A stretch of 29,943 nucleotides of DNA from Chrysochromulina parva (lineage: Eukaryota > Haptophyta > Prymnesiales > Chrysochromulinaceae). This document shows, piece by piece, positions 1 to 8,790 of the stretch; position 1 is the first letter of the stretch, and every line of letters starts with the position of its first letter. The notes under the pieces are model-generated. The model made no database searches, was not told the DNA's origin, and saw only the letters and a program-made list of their open reading frames with translations. A program made the position numbers and the translations under genes. Location of the stretch: positions 1 to 29,943 of the forward strand of contig PJAB01000313.1 of the NCBI GenBank assembly GCA_002887195.1, written 5' to 3'.

Positions 1-120
1 TCAGAGGCCATCAGAGGCCATCAGAGGCCATCAGAGGCCATCAGAGGCCATCAGAGGCCATCAGAGGCCATCAGAGGCCATCAGAGGCCATCAGAGGCCA
101 TCAGAGGCCATCAGAGGCCA
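1..120. repeat. Perfect decamer tandem array, 12 copies of TCAGAGGCCA
   Basis: Twelve identical head-to-tail 10-bp units run from the first base of the window, so the true array may be longer. Degenerate relatives (CCGAGGCCAT, CAGTGGTCAT) continue at 150-200. The array lies inside the second dehydrogenase intron. In gene sense the unit reads TGGCCTCTGA, which puts a TGA into every frame over 30 bases, so it cannot be coding. Confidence 0.97.
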
Positions 121-214
121 CGTCGACTAATTGCAGTTGAGCACAGCAGAGGCCATCAGAGGCCATCCGAGGCCATCAGTGGTCATCAGTGGTCATCCGG
201 CCTTGACCTCTCAC
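1..214 (-). other. Intron 2 of the aldehyde dehydrogenase gene, incomplete at the window edge
   Basis: The donor in gene sense is AATCAG|GTGAGA, with the exon ending at 215. The intron continues past base 1, so its acceptor is not visible. It is made largely of decamer repeats (perfect at 1-120, degenerate at 150-200). It also holds a copy at 130-142 of the 13-bp exon sequence at 218-230; in gene sense that copy ends in AATTAG, which looks like an acceptor. What would follow it is the repeat array, which has stops in every frame, so I do not treat it as an exon. Confidence 0.75.
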
Positions 215-1739
215 CTGATTGCAGTTGAGCCACACAGTGCCCGCCTCAAGCTGGGCTCCCACACGTTCACACCGCTCTGGGTCAGCGGAGAGGACGGCAT
301 GCGCGAGGCCGTAGGGCGAGTCGTTAGCGAGCGCGACAGCCTGTTCCTCGCTCTCAAAGCTCTGCACGCATAGCACCGGGCCGAAGAGCTCCGCCTGCCA
401 CGCGGATGAACTCCGAGGGACGTCCGCAAGCACTGTCGGCTGCACGTAGTAACCGCCGGCTAGGGCAGCCGGTAACGCGCCCGCCGCGACGCGCCCGCCG
501 CCACAGACGAGGATGCTGCCTTCGGCGCGCGCCTGTGCCACCGCTCCGACGAGGCGCAAGGCAGCCTCCTCCGTGATGACGGCACCCATTTGGGTCGTCT
601 CGTCGAGAGGGTCGCCCATCCGCACCGCCGCCGCGCTCGCCCGCAGCGCCTCAAGCACTTCGTCCTTGCGCGAGACGTGTATGAGCAGGCGCGAGGTCGC
701 GCAGCACACCTGACCCGACGTCATGAAGATCCCCATCATCGCCCAATCGACGAGCGCCGTCATGGGCGCGTCCTCGAGGACGATGAGTGCGCCCTTGCCG
801 CCAAGCTCCAGGCCGGTACGGCGCACGTGCGGCGCGCTCGCGCCGAGCATCTGGACAGCGCCCACGAAAGCGCCGAGGATCAGACGCAATCAGACGCAAT
901 CAGACGCAATCAGGGGGCGCTCGGGGGGCCATCAAAGGCCATCAAGACCGGTAGGGCGCGCACCTGGACGCCATCAGACGCCATCAGACGCAATCAGGGC
1001 CATCAGGACCGGAAGGGCGCACCTGGACGCCGGCGCGCGTCGAGCCGGTAAACGAGAGATAGTCGATGCGAGGGTGCTCAATGAGGCGCGAGGCGCCGTC
1101 GGAGGTGCCCACGGGCGGGCCGCCGGTGAGCACGCTCAGCGCACCCTCGGGCAGCCCCGCCTCGGCCTGAGCCAGCTTGCCCAGCTCGAGGCATGTGAGC
1201 GATGCGAGCGGAGACGGTTTGAGCAGCGTCGCGCATCCGGCGGCGAGCGCGGGCGCCACCTTGCAGGAGGCCTGCAGGAGTGGGAAGTTCCACGGTGTGA
1301 CGCATGCGACAACACCGGCCGCGGATGCGACCACGCGCGACCTGAAGGCTTCGTCGGGCAGCGCGAGCGGCTGCGGCGTGAGCTCCTCCGCCGCGATCTC
1401 CGCATAGTACTCGAAGCAAGCGGCGCTCGCGGTCATGTCGCTTACGCTCTCCCGGATGGGTTTGCCGCAATCGCGCGTTTCGAGCTCGGCGAGTCGCGAT
1501 GTCTCGCGCCGAATCGCCGCCGCCAGCGCCCGCAGCGACGCGGAGCGTACGTCGACCGACTCCGGCCGTGCCCATGGTGAGCGCGCGCAGGTGGCAGCAC
1601 GGCTGACGGCCGCATCCACCTCTGCGGCCGATGCATCGGCGATCTCGGCGAACACACGACCATCACGCGGCGATATCACGGCGATCGCGCGGCTCGAGAG
1701 CGAGCGAGCGAGAGCGCGGCGCATGGGCGTTCTCCTCAT
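1..1739 (-). CDS. Aldehyde dehydrogenase (NAD(P)+-dependent, betaine-aldehyde-dehydrogenase-like), 3' end off the window
   Basis: Oxidises an aldehyde to the acid using NAD(P)+; the substrate cannot be told from sequence. Exon 1 is 1023-1739 and exon 2 is 215-850 (minus strand), both phase 0, giving 451 residues with no stop in the window. Seen: the PWNFP oxyanion-hole segment, FTGST, general-base Glu254 in LELGGK, and catalytic Cys288 in GQVCC. The join at residues 239/240 restores ordinary ALDH spacing between FTGST and LELGGK without gaps. The protein stops at LNCNQ, so roughly the last 50 residues (PFGG and SG.GRE.G motifs) lie beyond an intron that runs off the left edge. I chose the ATG at 1739, which gives an Arg/Ser-rich N-terminus resembling a mitochondrial presequence; ATGs at 1766 and 1724 are alternatives. 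It is divergent from the AP2/J-domain gene, 177 bp away. Confidence 0.9.
851..1022 (-). other. Intron 1 of the aldehyde dehydrogenase gene (172 bp)
   Basis: In gene sense the donor is CAG|GTGCGC (exon ends at 1023) and the acceptor is GTCCAG|ATG (exon resumes at 850). Both edges are phase 0, and removal restores the ALDH fold. GTCCAG occurs immediately before both splice points. The interior holds three decamers TCAGACGCAA (880-909) and related units at 972-997. The donor region (1001-1031) is also present as a second, slightly diverged copy at 940-972. Confidence 0.88.
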
Positions 1740-1916
1740 TACTTCCAAGTCAAGACAAGTCAGCATGCCAACCGACACGAGCCAGCTGCGCAGCCCGTTG
1801 AGGCGGCGGAACTATAGTCACGTCAAGTCCTTTCCAAGTGACAAGTGAACTTGAACTTTACTCGCTCGAGCCTCGACTGTGAATTTCCGCGACACCTTTC
1901 CCTCCGCTCACGTGGC
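1740..1916. promoter_or_regulatory. Divergent intergenic spacer, likely bidirectional promoter (ALDH / AP2-J gene)
   Basis: 177 bp separate the two chosen ATG codons, so both promoters must lie here or overlap the genes. The spacer holds ACTATAG at 1811-1817 and GTCACGTCAAGTCC at 1817-1830, plus AAGTCAAGACAAGTC near 1747. The 14-mer recurs in the other short divergent spacer at 26140-26153. No transcription start can be seen directly. Confidence 0.5.
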
Positions 1917-2855
1917 ATGCAAGCCGCGAGGAGCCGCGTGCTCAACACGTCGAGCGGCCGATGGATAACGCCGACGTTGCGGTACATGGTCGAAGAGGAC
2001 GGCGTGCGTGATCGCAGCCGTGCAGCGTCCGAGTGCGAGCCGCAGCTCATCAAAGGCACGAAGCGGCGGCGTAGGAGGATTCGCCTACCGGAGGGGACGA
2101 GCCGGGCGCTCATGGCAGGCGATGTCGTCGCGATCGAGGCTCTCGCTTTGGGGCAGCAGTGGGCCCAGGCTACGCATCCGAAATCGTGGCGGTCGGCCCT
2201 CGTCCATGGCCGCGTCATTGGGAAGGATTCCGATGGGTTCAGGGATTGTGACTTTGGTCACGAGCCCGTCAAGTTTGAGCGCAGAGCGTTTGTCGAGCGG
2301 CCGGGCGAGACGATAAGCGAGCGGCGAAATTCAGACGCGAGGTCAGATGATGCATGTCTGGAAGAGGCAGAGGAGGAGGAGGAGGAGGAGGAGGAGGAGG
2401 AGGAGGAGGAGGACGAGGGCGAGGAGGAGGAAGAGGAGGACAGCGAAAGGTACACTGAGGAGGAGACAGGTGACCAGCACCGGCGCAAGCATCACCCTTG
2501 GCTGATGGCCGAGACCAAGCAGGTCGCTGTGGCCCCTGGCAAGCGATCCGGAAGCCGTCCTCGTGAGAGCGAGCAACACATGGATGAGCTCACACACGCC
2601 TGCCCCGTCTGTGGGAAGGCGTCCATATCGAATGGAGGGCTCTATAGGCATGAGTGCGCGCATCAGCCTGAGCTGTTCGATGACGAGGCAGACGCGGTCG
2701 AAGAGAGCGAGGTTTGCCAAGGGATGTGCCCAGGGCCAGCGCCGTCGCCCACGCCCTGCACTGCTCAGCCCGACTCCACCGCAGCCACCGCACCCGTCGC
2801 AGTGGCCCCGCCACAACCAGAGTCTGTACCGCCGCCGCCGCCGCCGCCGCCTCAT

Positions 2856-2889
<34 letters not shown>

Positions 2890-3983
2890 TGCCGGGTGGA
2901 TGGACTGCCGCGCCGCCGCCGCCGCCCAAGCCGGCGCCGAGTTGGGCACCGGATCGACCCACGGCTGCCGCCCCCGCGCCCCAGCGACCTCCGTACCCGC
3001 AGCCCAAGCCGAAGAAACAGCCCAAGCCGCAGCCCCTCACGGTGGAGGAGGTGAGGGCGGCCGCGGCGGCCGAGGGGCTCGAGCTGGAACCGTCGTGGAA
3101 CAGCCAGTCCGGCTACAAGGGCGTGCGCACAGGTATACATAAGGGCAGGTATACAGTCGAGCTGCGCAGGTATGGCACGCATCCCGAGAAGAGGTACCTC
3201 GGCAGCTTCGCGACGGCCGAGGAGGCCGCCTTGCAGTACGCGAGGTACATGGGCGCGGAGCGAGCGAGGGCCCCCTCGGAGGGCGCCGTCGCGGGCACCC
3301 CATTCCTGCATACGATGGGTTTGGGCTGTGCGCGGGGGCCGGCGGCTCAACGGCTCCCAAGCACGCTCGGAGGTACCTCATTTGAGAAGCCCTCCCGAGG
3401 GCTGCTGCATGCCCTCGAGGAGCTCACGAAGTACAAGGAGGCCGCAAGCCCGGGGAGGGGCGTGCCGCCGCCGAGCGTACCGTCGACAGCCCCACTGCCT
3501 GCACGCACCTTTTCGTCCGCCTCCACCGCCTCCACCGTCTCCACCGCCTCCGCCGCCTCCACCGCCTCCGCCGCCTCGGACGACACTCAGGTGGGCGCTG
3601 GCCGGCCGTCGCGGCCGCGGCGGACTGATCAGCTGCTTGAGCCACTCGTCGAGACACTGCGCGAGCTCGAGCGCCGTCTCGAGCGCGAGCGCCACGCGCC
3701 AGTTGAGGGCGGCGCGTCCGGGGCGAGGGGCGTGGCGGAGGCGTCTGCGGACTTGCCTACCGAGGCTGCGGACTTGATCGAGTCCGTGCTGGGCGCGACC
3801 TGTGAATGGCGCTGTCTCGGGCTCGACCCAGCAGTGCCGGCGGCGCGCGCGGCAGTCCGCAAGCGCTTCCTGGCCCTTGCCAAGCGGCTGCACCCGGACA
3901 AGTGTGCCGACCCGCGCGCCCGAGAAGCCTTCCAGCGGCTGCAGCAGGCATTCAGCCGCGTCGAGCCGCTCGGCTTTGATTAG
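1917..3983 (+). CDS. C2H2 zinc finger / AP2 / J-domain protein
   Basis: A 688-residue intronless protein with three domains. From the ATG at 1917: an acidic Glu tract (about 148-177); a zinc-finger pattern CX2CX12HX3H starting at Cys229; poly-proline (about 304-330); an AP2/ERF-like DNA-binding domain (about 398-446, with YKGVR, YTVELR, LGSFATAEEAA); a Ser/Thr/Ala-rich spacer (about 533-560); and a C-terminal J domain (about 629-688) with HPD at 659-661. AP2 domains bind DNA, and the HPD motif stimulates Hsp70 ATPase. Together they suggest a nuclear regulator able to recruit Hsp70, which is inference. The reading frame is open upstream to a GTG at 1845; the first ATG is 1917, and 1986 is an alternative. 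The gap to the next gene is only 123 bp. Confidence 0.85.
2365..2450 (+). repeat. GAG trinucleotide tract encoding poly-Glu
   Basis: A near-pure GAG/GAA run encodes an uninterrupted acidic segment in the AP2/J protein. A related CCG tract at about 2826-2910 encodes its poly-proline. Both are in frame and are likely to vary in length between strains. Confidence 0.85.
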
Positions 3984-4106
3984 AGTGTTGTCAGTGAATT
4001 TTCGGCGCGTCGTACCGGCACGGCGCCAACGAGCTTTTGCTCAAAAGAAGAGGGGAGAGGCGCTCGCTGAGCGAGAGGCAGCCGTCGAACTCGCCGCCCG
4101 ACCGCA

Positions 4107-5915
4107 ATGGCCGGCAAGAAGAAGAAGAAGAAGCAGCAGCGGCCTGTGCCAGCGGACCATGCACTCGTCAAGCTGCTGCCCTCGCTCAAGGAGGCCGAGC
4201 GCAAGGTGCGCGCCAAGTTTGAGTCGGTCTCGGGCTTCCAGATCAGCCGGCCGCGCGAGGACGAGGAGACCTTCGGCGAGCTGATGGAGAAGCTGCAGGC
4301 GATCGAGGAGCAGGTGGTTCAAATGATTGACGGGCTCTCGCAATTTGAGGTCGGCGAGCTCGTCACGTGGATCATCCCGCTGCTCGATGCGGGGAGCGTC
4401 GACTTCCTTGCGGGCACACGCCGGCAGGAGGGTCTGCAGGTGCGCACGGCGGCGCGCAAAGCGCTCTGCCGCAGGGACTCGTGGGATGACGAGGAGGAGG
4501 AGGAGGAACACAGCGACGGCTCGAGTGAGAATGGCTCGTCGCGCAGCCAGGACGCCTCCCCTTCGACGGCCAAGGAGCCGAAGAAGATGACGGAGAAGGA
4601 GTCCCAATACACAATCGGCCACTTGGTGGCGGCCTACGCGGACGCGGGGCTGATCGTGATGCGCTCGCAGCTGTGGGGTCCGGCGCGCGATGGCGACCAC
4701 CTCGCCCTCACCGCCCTCCTCGCCCTCGATCCCTGGACGGTGGACGAGCCTGGCCGCGTGGGCGAGGGCTTCACGTCAGCGCTGCAGGTGGCGTGCGCGG
4801 GCGGCCATGTTGAGTGCGTCGAGGTGCTGCTGAAGCACCGCGCGATCTTCCGGGACAAGGACTGGCAGTCGACGCCGCGCCCCTTTGTTTGCGCCTCCAT
4901 GCTCACTGGCGCCGGCTACTACGACGGCGGCAAGCCCCCAGGAGGCATCCTCCACTTTCAGTCGTCGTCGCTGCCGAAGCGGCGGGTCGCTCGCGAAACG
5001 TACGTGTACATCATCGACCGGTTGCTCGAGGAGGCAACCTTCTGCGAGCCGGGCGACCGCGAGATGCTCTGCAACACGCGCTTCGCCATGCTCAACGTGG
5101 ATCCACCGCCCCTGGTGGAGGGATCGGGCACGCTCGTCTGCCCCCCGTACACGCCGCCCCTGCCTCCGCCCGTGCCCGACGCACCGAGGGTGGCGGCGGC
5201 GACGCCGCGCTACATGGCGGGCACGGGGGCGCATGTGGGCTCCGCTGTGGGGTCCGCTGTGGGCTCCGCTGTGGCGGGTGCCACCCCGCGCGATGGCGGC
5301 GTCGGGCGTGCGACGCCCCGAGGCCCTGGATTCAACCCCCTAGGCCGAGGCGTCTCGCCACCTATGCGCGGGGCCAACGTTGGCGGGTCGACGCCGCGAG
5401 AGGGGCGCATGTCGGCCGGCGTTGGTCGGGTTGGGCATGCGACACCGCGCGAGGGGGGTGGAGGCGTCGGACACAGGACCCCGCGTGAGGTGACGGTCAG
5501 CAGCGGGGCGGTCGGTAGCCGAACCCCGCGCGACCTGATCTCGAGTGCGACGCCGCGACTAGGCAGGGGGGTGTCCACGCCCGTCGTCGGTGGCTCGGCC
5601 TCGTCGCCGGCGCTGCTTCACTCGATCTCGGCGTCCAGGGTAGCGGCTGCCACGCCACGTGAGGCCAGCAAGGTGGGCGGTGCGACGCCACGCCATGACG
5701 TTCGCGGCCAGCTGCTCCAACGCAACGGACCAGGACCGAACGTGACGAGCTCGCCCACGGTCCTCGGCGCGGCGCCTGGCATGCCGACCTTCGACAAGCC
5801 TCCGGTGGTCATCGCGAACAAGGGGAGTGGCAAGGTGAGCAGCGCGACCCCGCGTGATAAGGCGGCGTCGCGCGGCGTGGCATCGGGGCTGAATGGCCTG
5901 CTGATCGCGCGCTGA
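4107..5915 (+). CDS. Ankyrin-like protein with TPR-tripeptide repeats (unknown function)
   Basis: 602 residues with an ATG at 4107 directly followed by a Lys run (KKKKKK). One clear ankyrin-like unit is visible at about 221-253 (ALQVACAGGHVECVEVLLKH); neighbouring helices may be degenerate repeats. Residues 128-165 are acidic and Ser-rich. From residue 366 to the end the protein is Gly/Ala/Val-rich and carries eleven copies of the tripeptide Thr-Pro-Arg, usually followed by Asp or Glu and preceded by Ala, Ser or Arg. Such Thr-Pro sites are typical targets of proline-directed kinases (inference). Residues about 377-388 include a short (VGSA)n repeat. I do not recognise a named family. The stop is at 5913-5915. 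Confidence 0.8.
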   Translation: MAGKKKKKKQQRPVPADHALVKLLPSLKEAERKVRAKFESVSGFQISRPREDEETFGELMEKLQAIEEQVVQMIDGLSQFEVGELVTWIIPLLDAGSVDFLAGTRRQEGLQVRTAARKALCRRDSWDDEEEEEEHSDGSSENGSSRSQDASPSTAKEPKKMTEKESQYTIGHLVAAYADAGLIVMRSQLWGPARDGDHLALTALLALDPWTVDEPGRVGEGFTSALQVACAGGHVECVEVLLKHRAIFRDKDWQSTPRPFVCASMLTGAGYYDGGKPPGGILHFQSSSLPKRRVARETYVYIIDRLLEEATFCEPGDREMLCNTRFAMLNVDPPPLVEGSGTLVCPPYTPPLPPPVPDAPRVAAATPRYMAGTGAHVGSAVGSAVGSAVAGATPRDGGVGRATPRGPGFNPLGRGVSPPMRGANVGGSTPREGRMSAGVGRVGHATPREGGGGVGHRTPREVTVSSGAVGSRTPRDLISSATPRLGRGVSTPVVGGSASSPALLHSISASRVAAATPREASKVGGATPRHDVRGQLLQRNGPGPNVTSSPTVLGAAPGMPTFDKPPVVIANKGSGKVSSATPRDKAASRGVASGLNGLLIAR

Positions 5916-5954
5916 GCCGGGCACGCCACGTGGCCTGCTGATCGCGCGCTGAGC
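5894..5954 (+). repeat. 24-bp direct repeat spanning the stop codon
   Basis: The last bases of the ankyrin-like gene, including its TGA (5894-5917), are repeated exactly at 5931-5954, 13 bp further on. The second copy lies in the 3' untranslated region, so it looks like a recent small tandem duplication. Confidence 0.95.
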
Positions 5955-6110
5955 GTGCCGCCATGGCGCCGCCGCCTACCCGCCGCCTTCCCGCCGACCC
6001 GCCGCCCGTGGGCCGCCTACCCGCCGCCCATGGGGCGCCTACCTGCCGCCCATGCGCGAGGAGTGAGCTCGCACGATGGAGGAGTGAGCTCCCACGATGT
6101 TGCGCATAAA
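5955..6110 (+). repeat. GCCGCC-type tandem repeats and 21-bp duplication in the 3' flank
   Basis: 5960-6055 is built from imperfect CGCCGCCTACC / CCGCCGCCCATG units. It is followed by two adjacent 21-bp copies at 6058-6078 and 6079-6099 that differ at one base (GAGGAGTGAGCTC then G or C). No conserved coding potential is seen. Confidence 0.85.
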
Positions 6111-7354
6111 CAACGCGAGAAATTGAGAGAGGGCATGCTAGAGCACGGCACCCTAGGATGGTGATGGCGGATGCAATTTGTACATGTGTCATGGAGGATT
6201 CCAGGCGCTGGAGGACATATCTTATGCGTGCGTTCCGGGTCAGTGTCCGTCATACAGTATCTCGTGAGTCACGTGTTATTAGGTTCTTAGTGATGTCGGT
6301 GCATCTGCATGGCGGCGATGTCTGCTCAGCGCGTCTGATGTGTCGTGTCAACCACGTGTGTGAGGCTGAGGACGGATTACAGCTCTCAGCCTCGAGCCTG
6401 TAACTCGCTGTACCTGTAGCTGGAACCGTGGAAGCTGCTAGCTCCAAGCTCGAAAGCTCGCGCGCGCCCCGCGGTACGGCGGTACGGCCTATCGGACTTC
6501 GGAGTACGCGAACTCGGGAGTCGGGTCTTGGCCGGTCGACCCACAACAGTACTCTCTTGTCTGACTCTACCGGTTACGTGGACGCGCACCGGGTCGAGGA
6601 AGCAGCAGGGACGAGGCGTGCGCGCGCCGCGGGGCCGCCCCGCGTCCCGCGGTGAAGTCTGGTGACGAGACGCGACTGTCGCACTGTAGAGCGATACAAG
6701 GAGAGCGAGGGTCGCGAGGCGGTTAGGTACGGCATACGGCGCGCGTGTTACGCTTATGGCGTTACTCCGGAGCCGTCCCGCTCCCGGCCGGGGCTTGCCC
6801 TTGCGTCGATGCGACAGTGCGTCCGGCGCGCCGGACCCGCCCTCGCACAGCGTCCCGACGGGATGTCGGTTGTCGCGGCGCGGGGATTTCCGGAACGCGA
6901 GTCGTCCGCGGGCGGCAGGCGGGATACGTGCGACGGACGGGAGATGCGAGATCCGATCCCCCCGGACGGCGGGCCGCGGGACCGGAGAACATGCAACATC
7001 GAAGATCCTTCGCGCGAGACGGTCACCATATAAGTCACCAGATACCCCTCCACGCCTGTTTTAGCTCGTTACTGCCATTTACCGATACGCGTACACGTGT
7101 CACGTCGAGGCGTTCACCGTAAAGATGAGACACACGCACCGCCCGGTGTCTCAAAACCCTCACGTCTCACCCAACTCTCAGTCCTCACAGTACCGACACG
7201 CATCTGTTAGATCTCACCGTTTGCCGCATGCCCTTGGGGTTACCGACAACGTGACATACGCGCCGAGATTATGTAGCCAAGATCACTGGATATGGTACCG
7301 CCACCCGCCGCCGACCTGCATGGACAGCCCACGCACTTGAGGTCGACGCCTGGC
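6111..7354. other. Gene-poor stretch between convergent genes
   Basis: About 1.2 kb with only short overlapping ORFs on both strands, none carrying a recognisable motif. No tRNA cloverleaf, rRNA segment or transposon ends were seen. Composition changes at about 6650-7030 (many CGCG and TCGCG words), followed by a TATA-like ATATAAG at 7027-7033. The longest plus ORF with an ATG here (6662 region to 7033) has no domain. It could hold 3' UTRs, a non-coding RNA or relic sequence; I cannot decide. Confidence 0.4.
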
Positions 7355-8365
7355 TCAGACGCGCCGCGTGATATCGAAATGCTCGTATAGCAGGACAACC
7401 TCATCTGCGAGCCCATCGTACCGAGCCTGCTGCTCGCGCCCCTGGGCAGCTCCCTGTGGCACCTCACGCAGCGCTGCTGTGAATGGATCCTCGAGACCCC
7501 GGAGGAGGTCGACCACCGTCCGAGCCATCTGGCGCGCCTGGGTGGACTCAAACGGCTCTACACCCCGGCTAAAGTTGGCTCGAAGGCTCTCCTCGAGACC
7601 GTGCTCGAGCGCTCTGCCCTGGGCGAGGGTGTTCAGGCTGCTCTGGAAGGCGCCTTGCTTCTTCTTGTTTTCGAGGCTGCCGCAGACCACGAGAAACTCG
7701 GGGCGGTTGTGCACTTCGCGTGCGTGGGCGAGCGCATTTTGGACGACCATGGGCTGCCCCTCAAACTTCTTCGCCGCCCAGTCCAACTGGCGCAGCACCG
7801 GCCGCAGCGCGTCCACGCGGAAGAGAAGGTCGCCCATTGCTTGACATTCGAAGATGTGGTCAACCTCGGGCGCATTGGTCGTGTGGGCCGCGCCGCCCAG
7901 AGGCCGCAGCGAGTATGCACCGTTGCCACGCTGCATAGCAAGCAGCCTGTCGCAGTGGCCGTGCACGTCGCCGCGAGCCAGATCCTTGAGTTTCGAGCGC
8001 CATTCGCCGTGGTTGTGCTGTTGAAACATTCTGTCGACAGCACGGGGAGCACGGCGCTTGCTGGGAGCACCTCGCGAGCTGGCCGATGCCGGTGCCGTCA
8101 CGGTAGCCTCCGTAGGTGCGGCCGCTGCTCCGGAATCAGCACCGTCACTGCCGTCAGGTGGGTCAGGCGTTGGCGCGCTCATTCGGGTGGAATGTGCTCC
8201 GTCCTTGAGCTCCTGCTTCCACTGGAGCAGTCGCTCTACACACGACTCCTTCGTACCGCCTGGTGTGATGGAGCGTGCAGTGCACAATCTGCACAGCTCC
8301 TCAAGCTGGCGTCTTTCGAGGCGCTCCTTGGCATAACCATTGAGGTCCCACGGGATGTCCTTCAT
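7355..8365 (-). CDS. SAP-like domain protein with possible HNH-type motif
   Basis: 336 residues from the ATG at 8365. Residues about 16-50 resemble a SAP helix-turn-helix module, which usually binds DNA (LEELCRLC, GGTKESCVERLLQW). A low-complexity Ala/Pro/Asp/Thr linker follows (about 62-108), then a basic patch. The C-terminal region holds VDHIFECQ (about 168-175) and later LENKKKQGAF. The D-H...N...K order is compatible with a beta-beta-alpha-metal (HNH-like) nuclease core, but it is incomplete and this call is tentative. Neighbours give no further clue. It lies in the same orientation as the co-chaperone gene, 425 bp downstream of that gene's stop. Confidence 0.65.
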   Translation of the reverse strand: MKDIPWDLNGYAKERLERRQLEELCRLCTARSITPGGTKESCVERLLQWKQELKDGAHSTRMSAPTPDPPDGSDGADSGAAAAPTEATVTAPASASSRGAPSKRRAPRAVDRMFQQHNHGEWRSKLKDLARGDVHGHCDRLLAMQRGNGAYSLRPLGGAAHTTNAPEVDHIFECQAMGDLLFRVDALRPVLRQLDWAAKKFEGQPMVVQNALAHAREVHNRPEFLVVCGSLENKKKQGAFQSSLNTLAQGRALEHGLEESLRANFSRGVEPFESTQARQMARTVVDLLRGLEDPFTAALREVPQGAAQGREQQARYDGLADEVVLLYEHFDITRRV

Positions 8366-8790
8366 GAGCAACGCGCTCGCAAGAGAACAAAGCGAGCGAG
8401 AGGCCGTTCCAGGATAACCGTTTCTTTAGAATTCCTAAAAGTGCCCGGGTTGAGTGCATGGGACAGATTCACAGAGTTCGACCCCAATACACCGATTCAC
8501 ACCTCGACCTGGGTTCCATGCGCGGGAGTGGGTGTGTGCGTGAAACACCTTGCCGCACCTCTACTCCATGCTCTACTCGCACGCGCGGACCGCGGTCTCG
8601 CTGAGCTAGCGCGCTCGGATCGTCCGCCATGGCTGATTCGAAGCTGATTCGCGGCACGAGCTCTATATTCGACTCTAGAACCCCAGACCCTCACCCTGTC
8701 AGTCTATCTCTAATCCGTCTAGAGCGTTGCGTCGCCGTTTGCGGTATGACTCAAAAACGGTTCTCGAACCTAACCTTAGCCCGTCTATCT
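8366..8790. other. Intergenic region upstream of the SAP-like gene
   Basis: About 425 bp holding the 3' flank of the co-chaperone gene and the presumed promoter of the SAP-like gene. GTCTATCTCTA occurs twice (near 8700 and near 8780). No gene or structured RNA was recognised. Confidence 0.4.

Noticed and set aside
1..120. CRISPR-like array
   Set aside because: Units are 10 bp with no spacers, in a eukaryotic intron; it is a plain tandem repeat.
723..1580. Long plus-strand ORF (285 codons)
   Set aside because: Antisense to the aldehyde dehydrogenase exons; high GC suppresses stops and no motif is seen.
2343..3350. Minus-strand ORF of 335 codons
   Set aside because: Mirror of the AP2/J gene; its Leu and Arg runs come from the GAG and CCG tracts read backwards.
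6662..7033. Possible small gene in the gene-poor stretch
   Set aside because: Overlapping ORFs of similar length occur in several frames and on both strands, with no motif, so none stands out.
8460..8530. tRNA-like GTTCGACCCC segment
   Set aside because: No matching acceptor, D or anticodon arms could be built around it.
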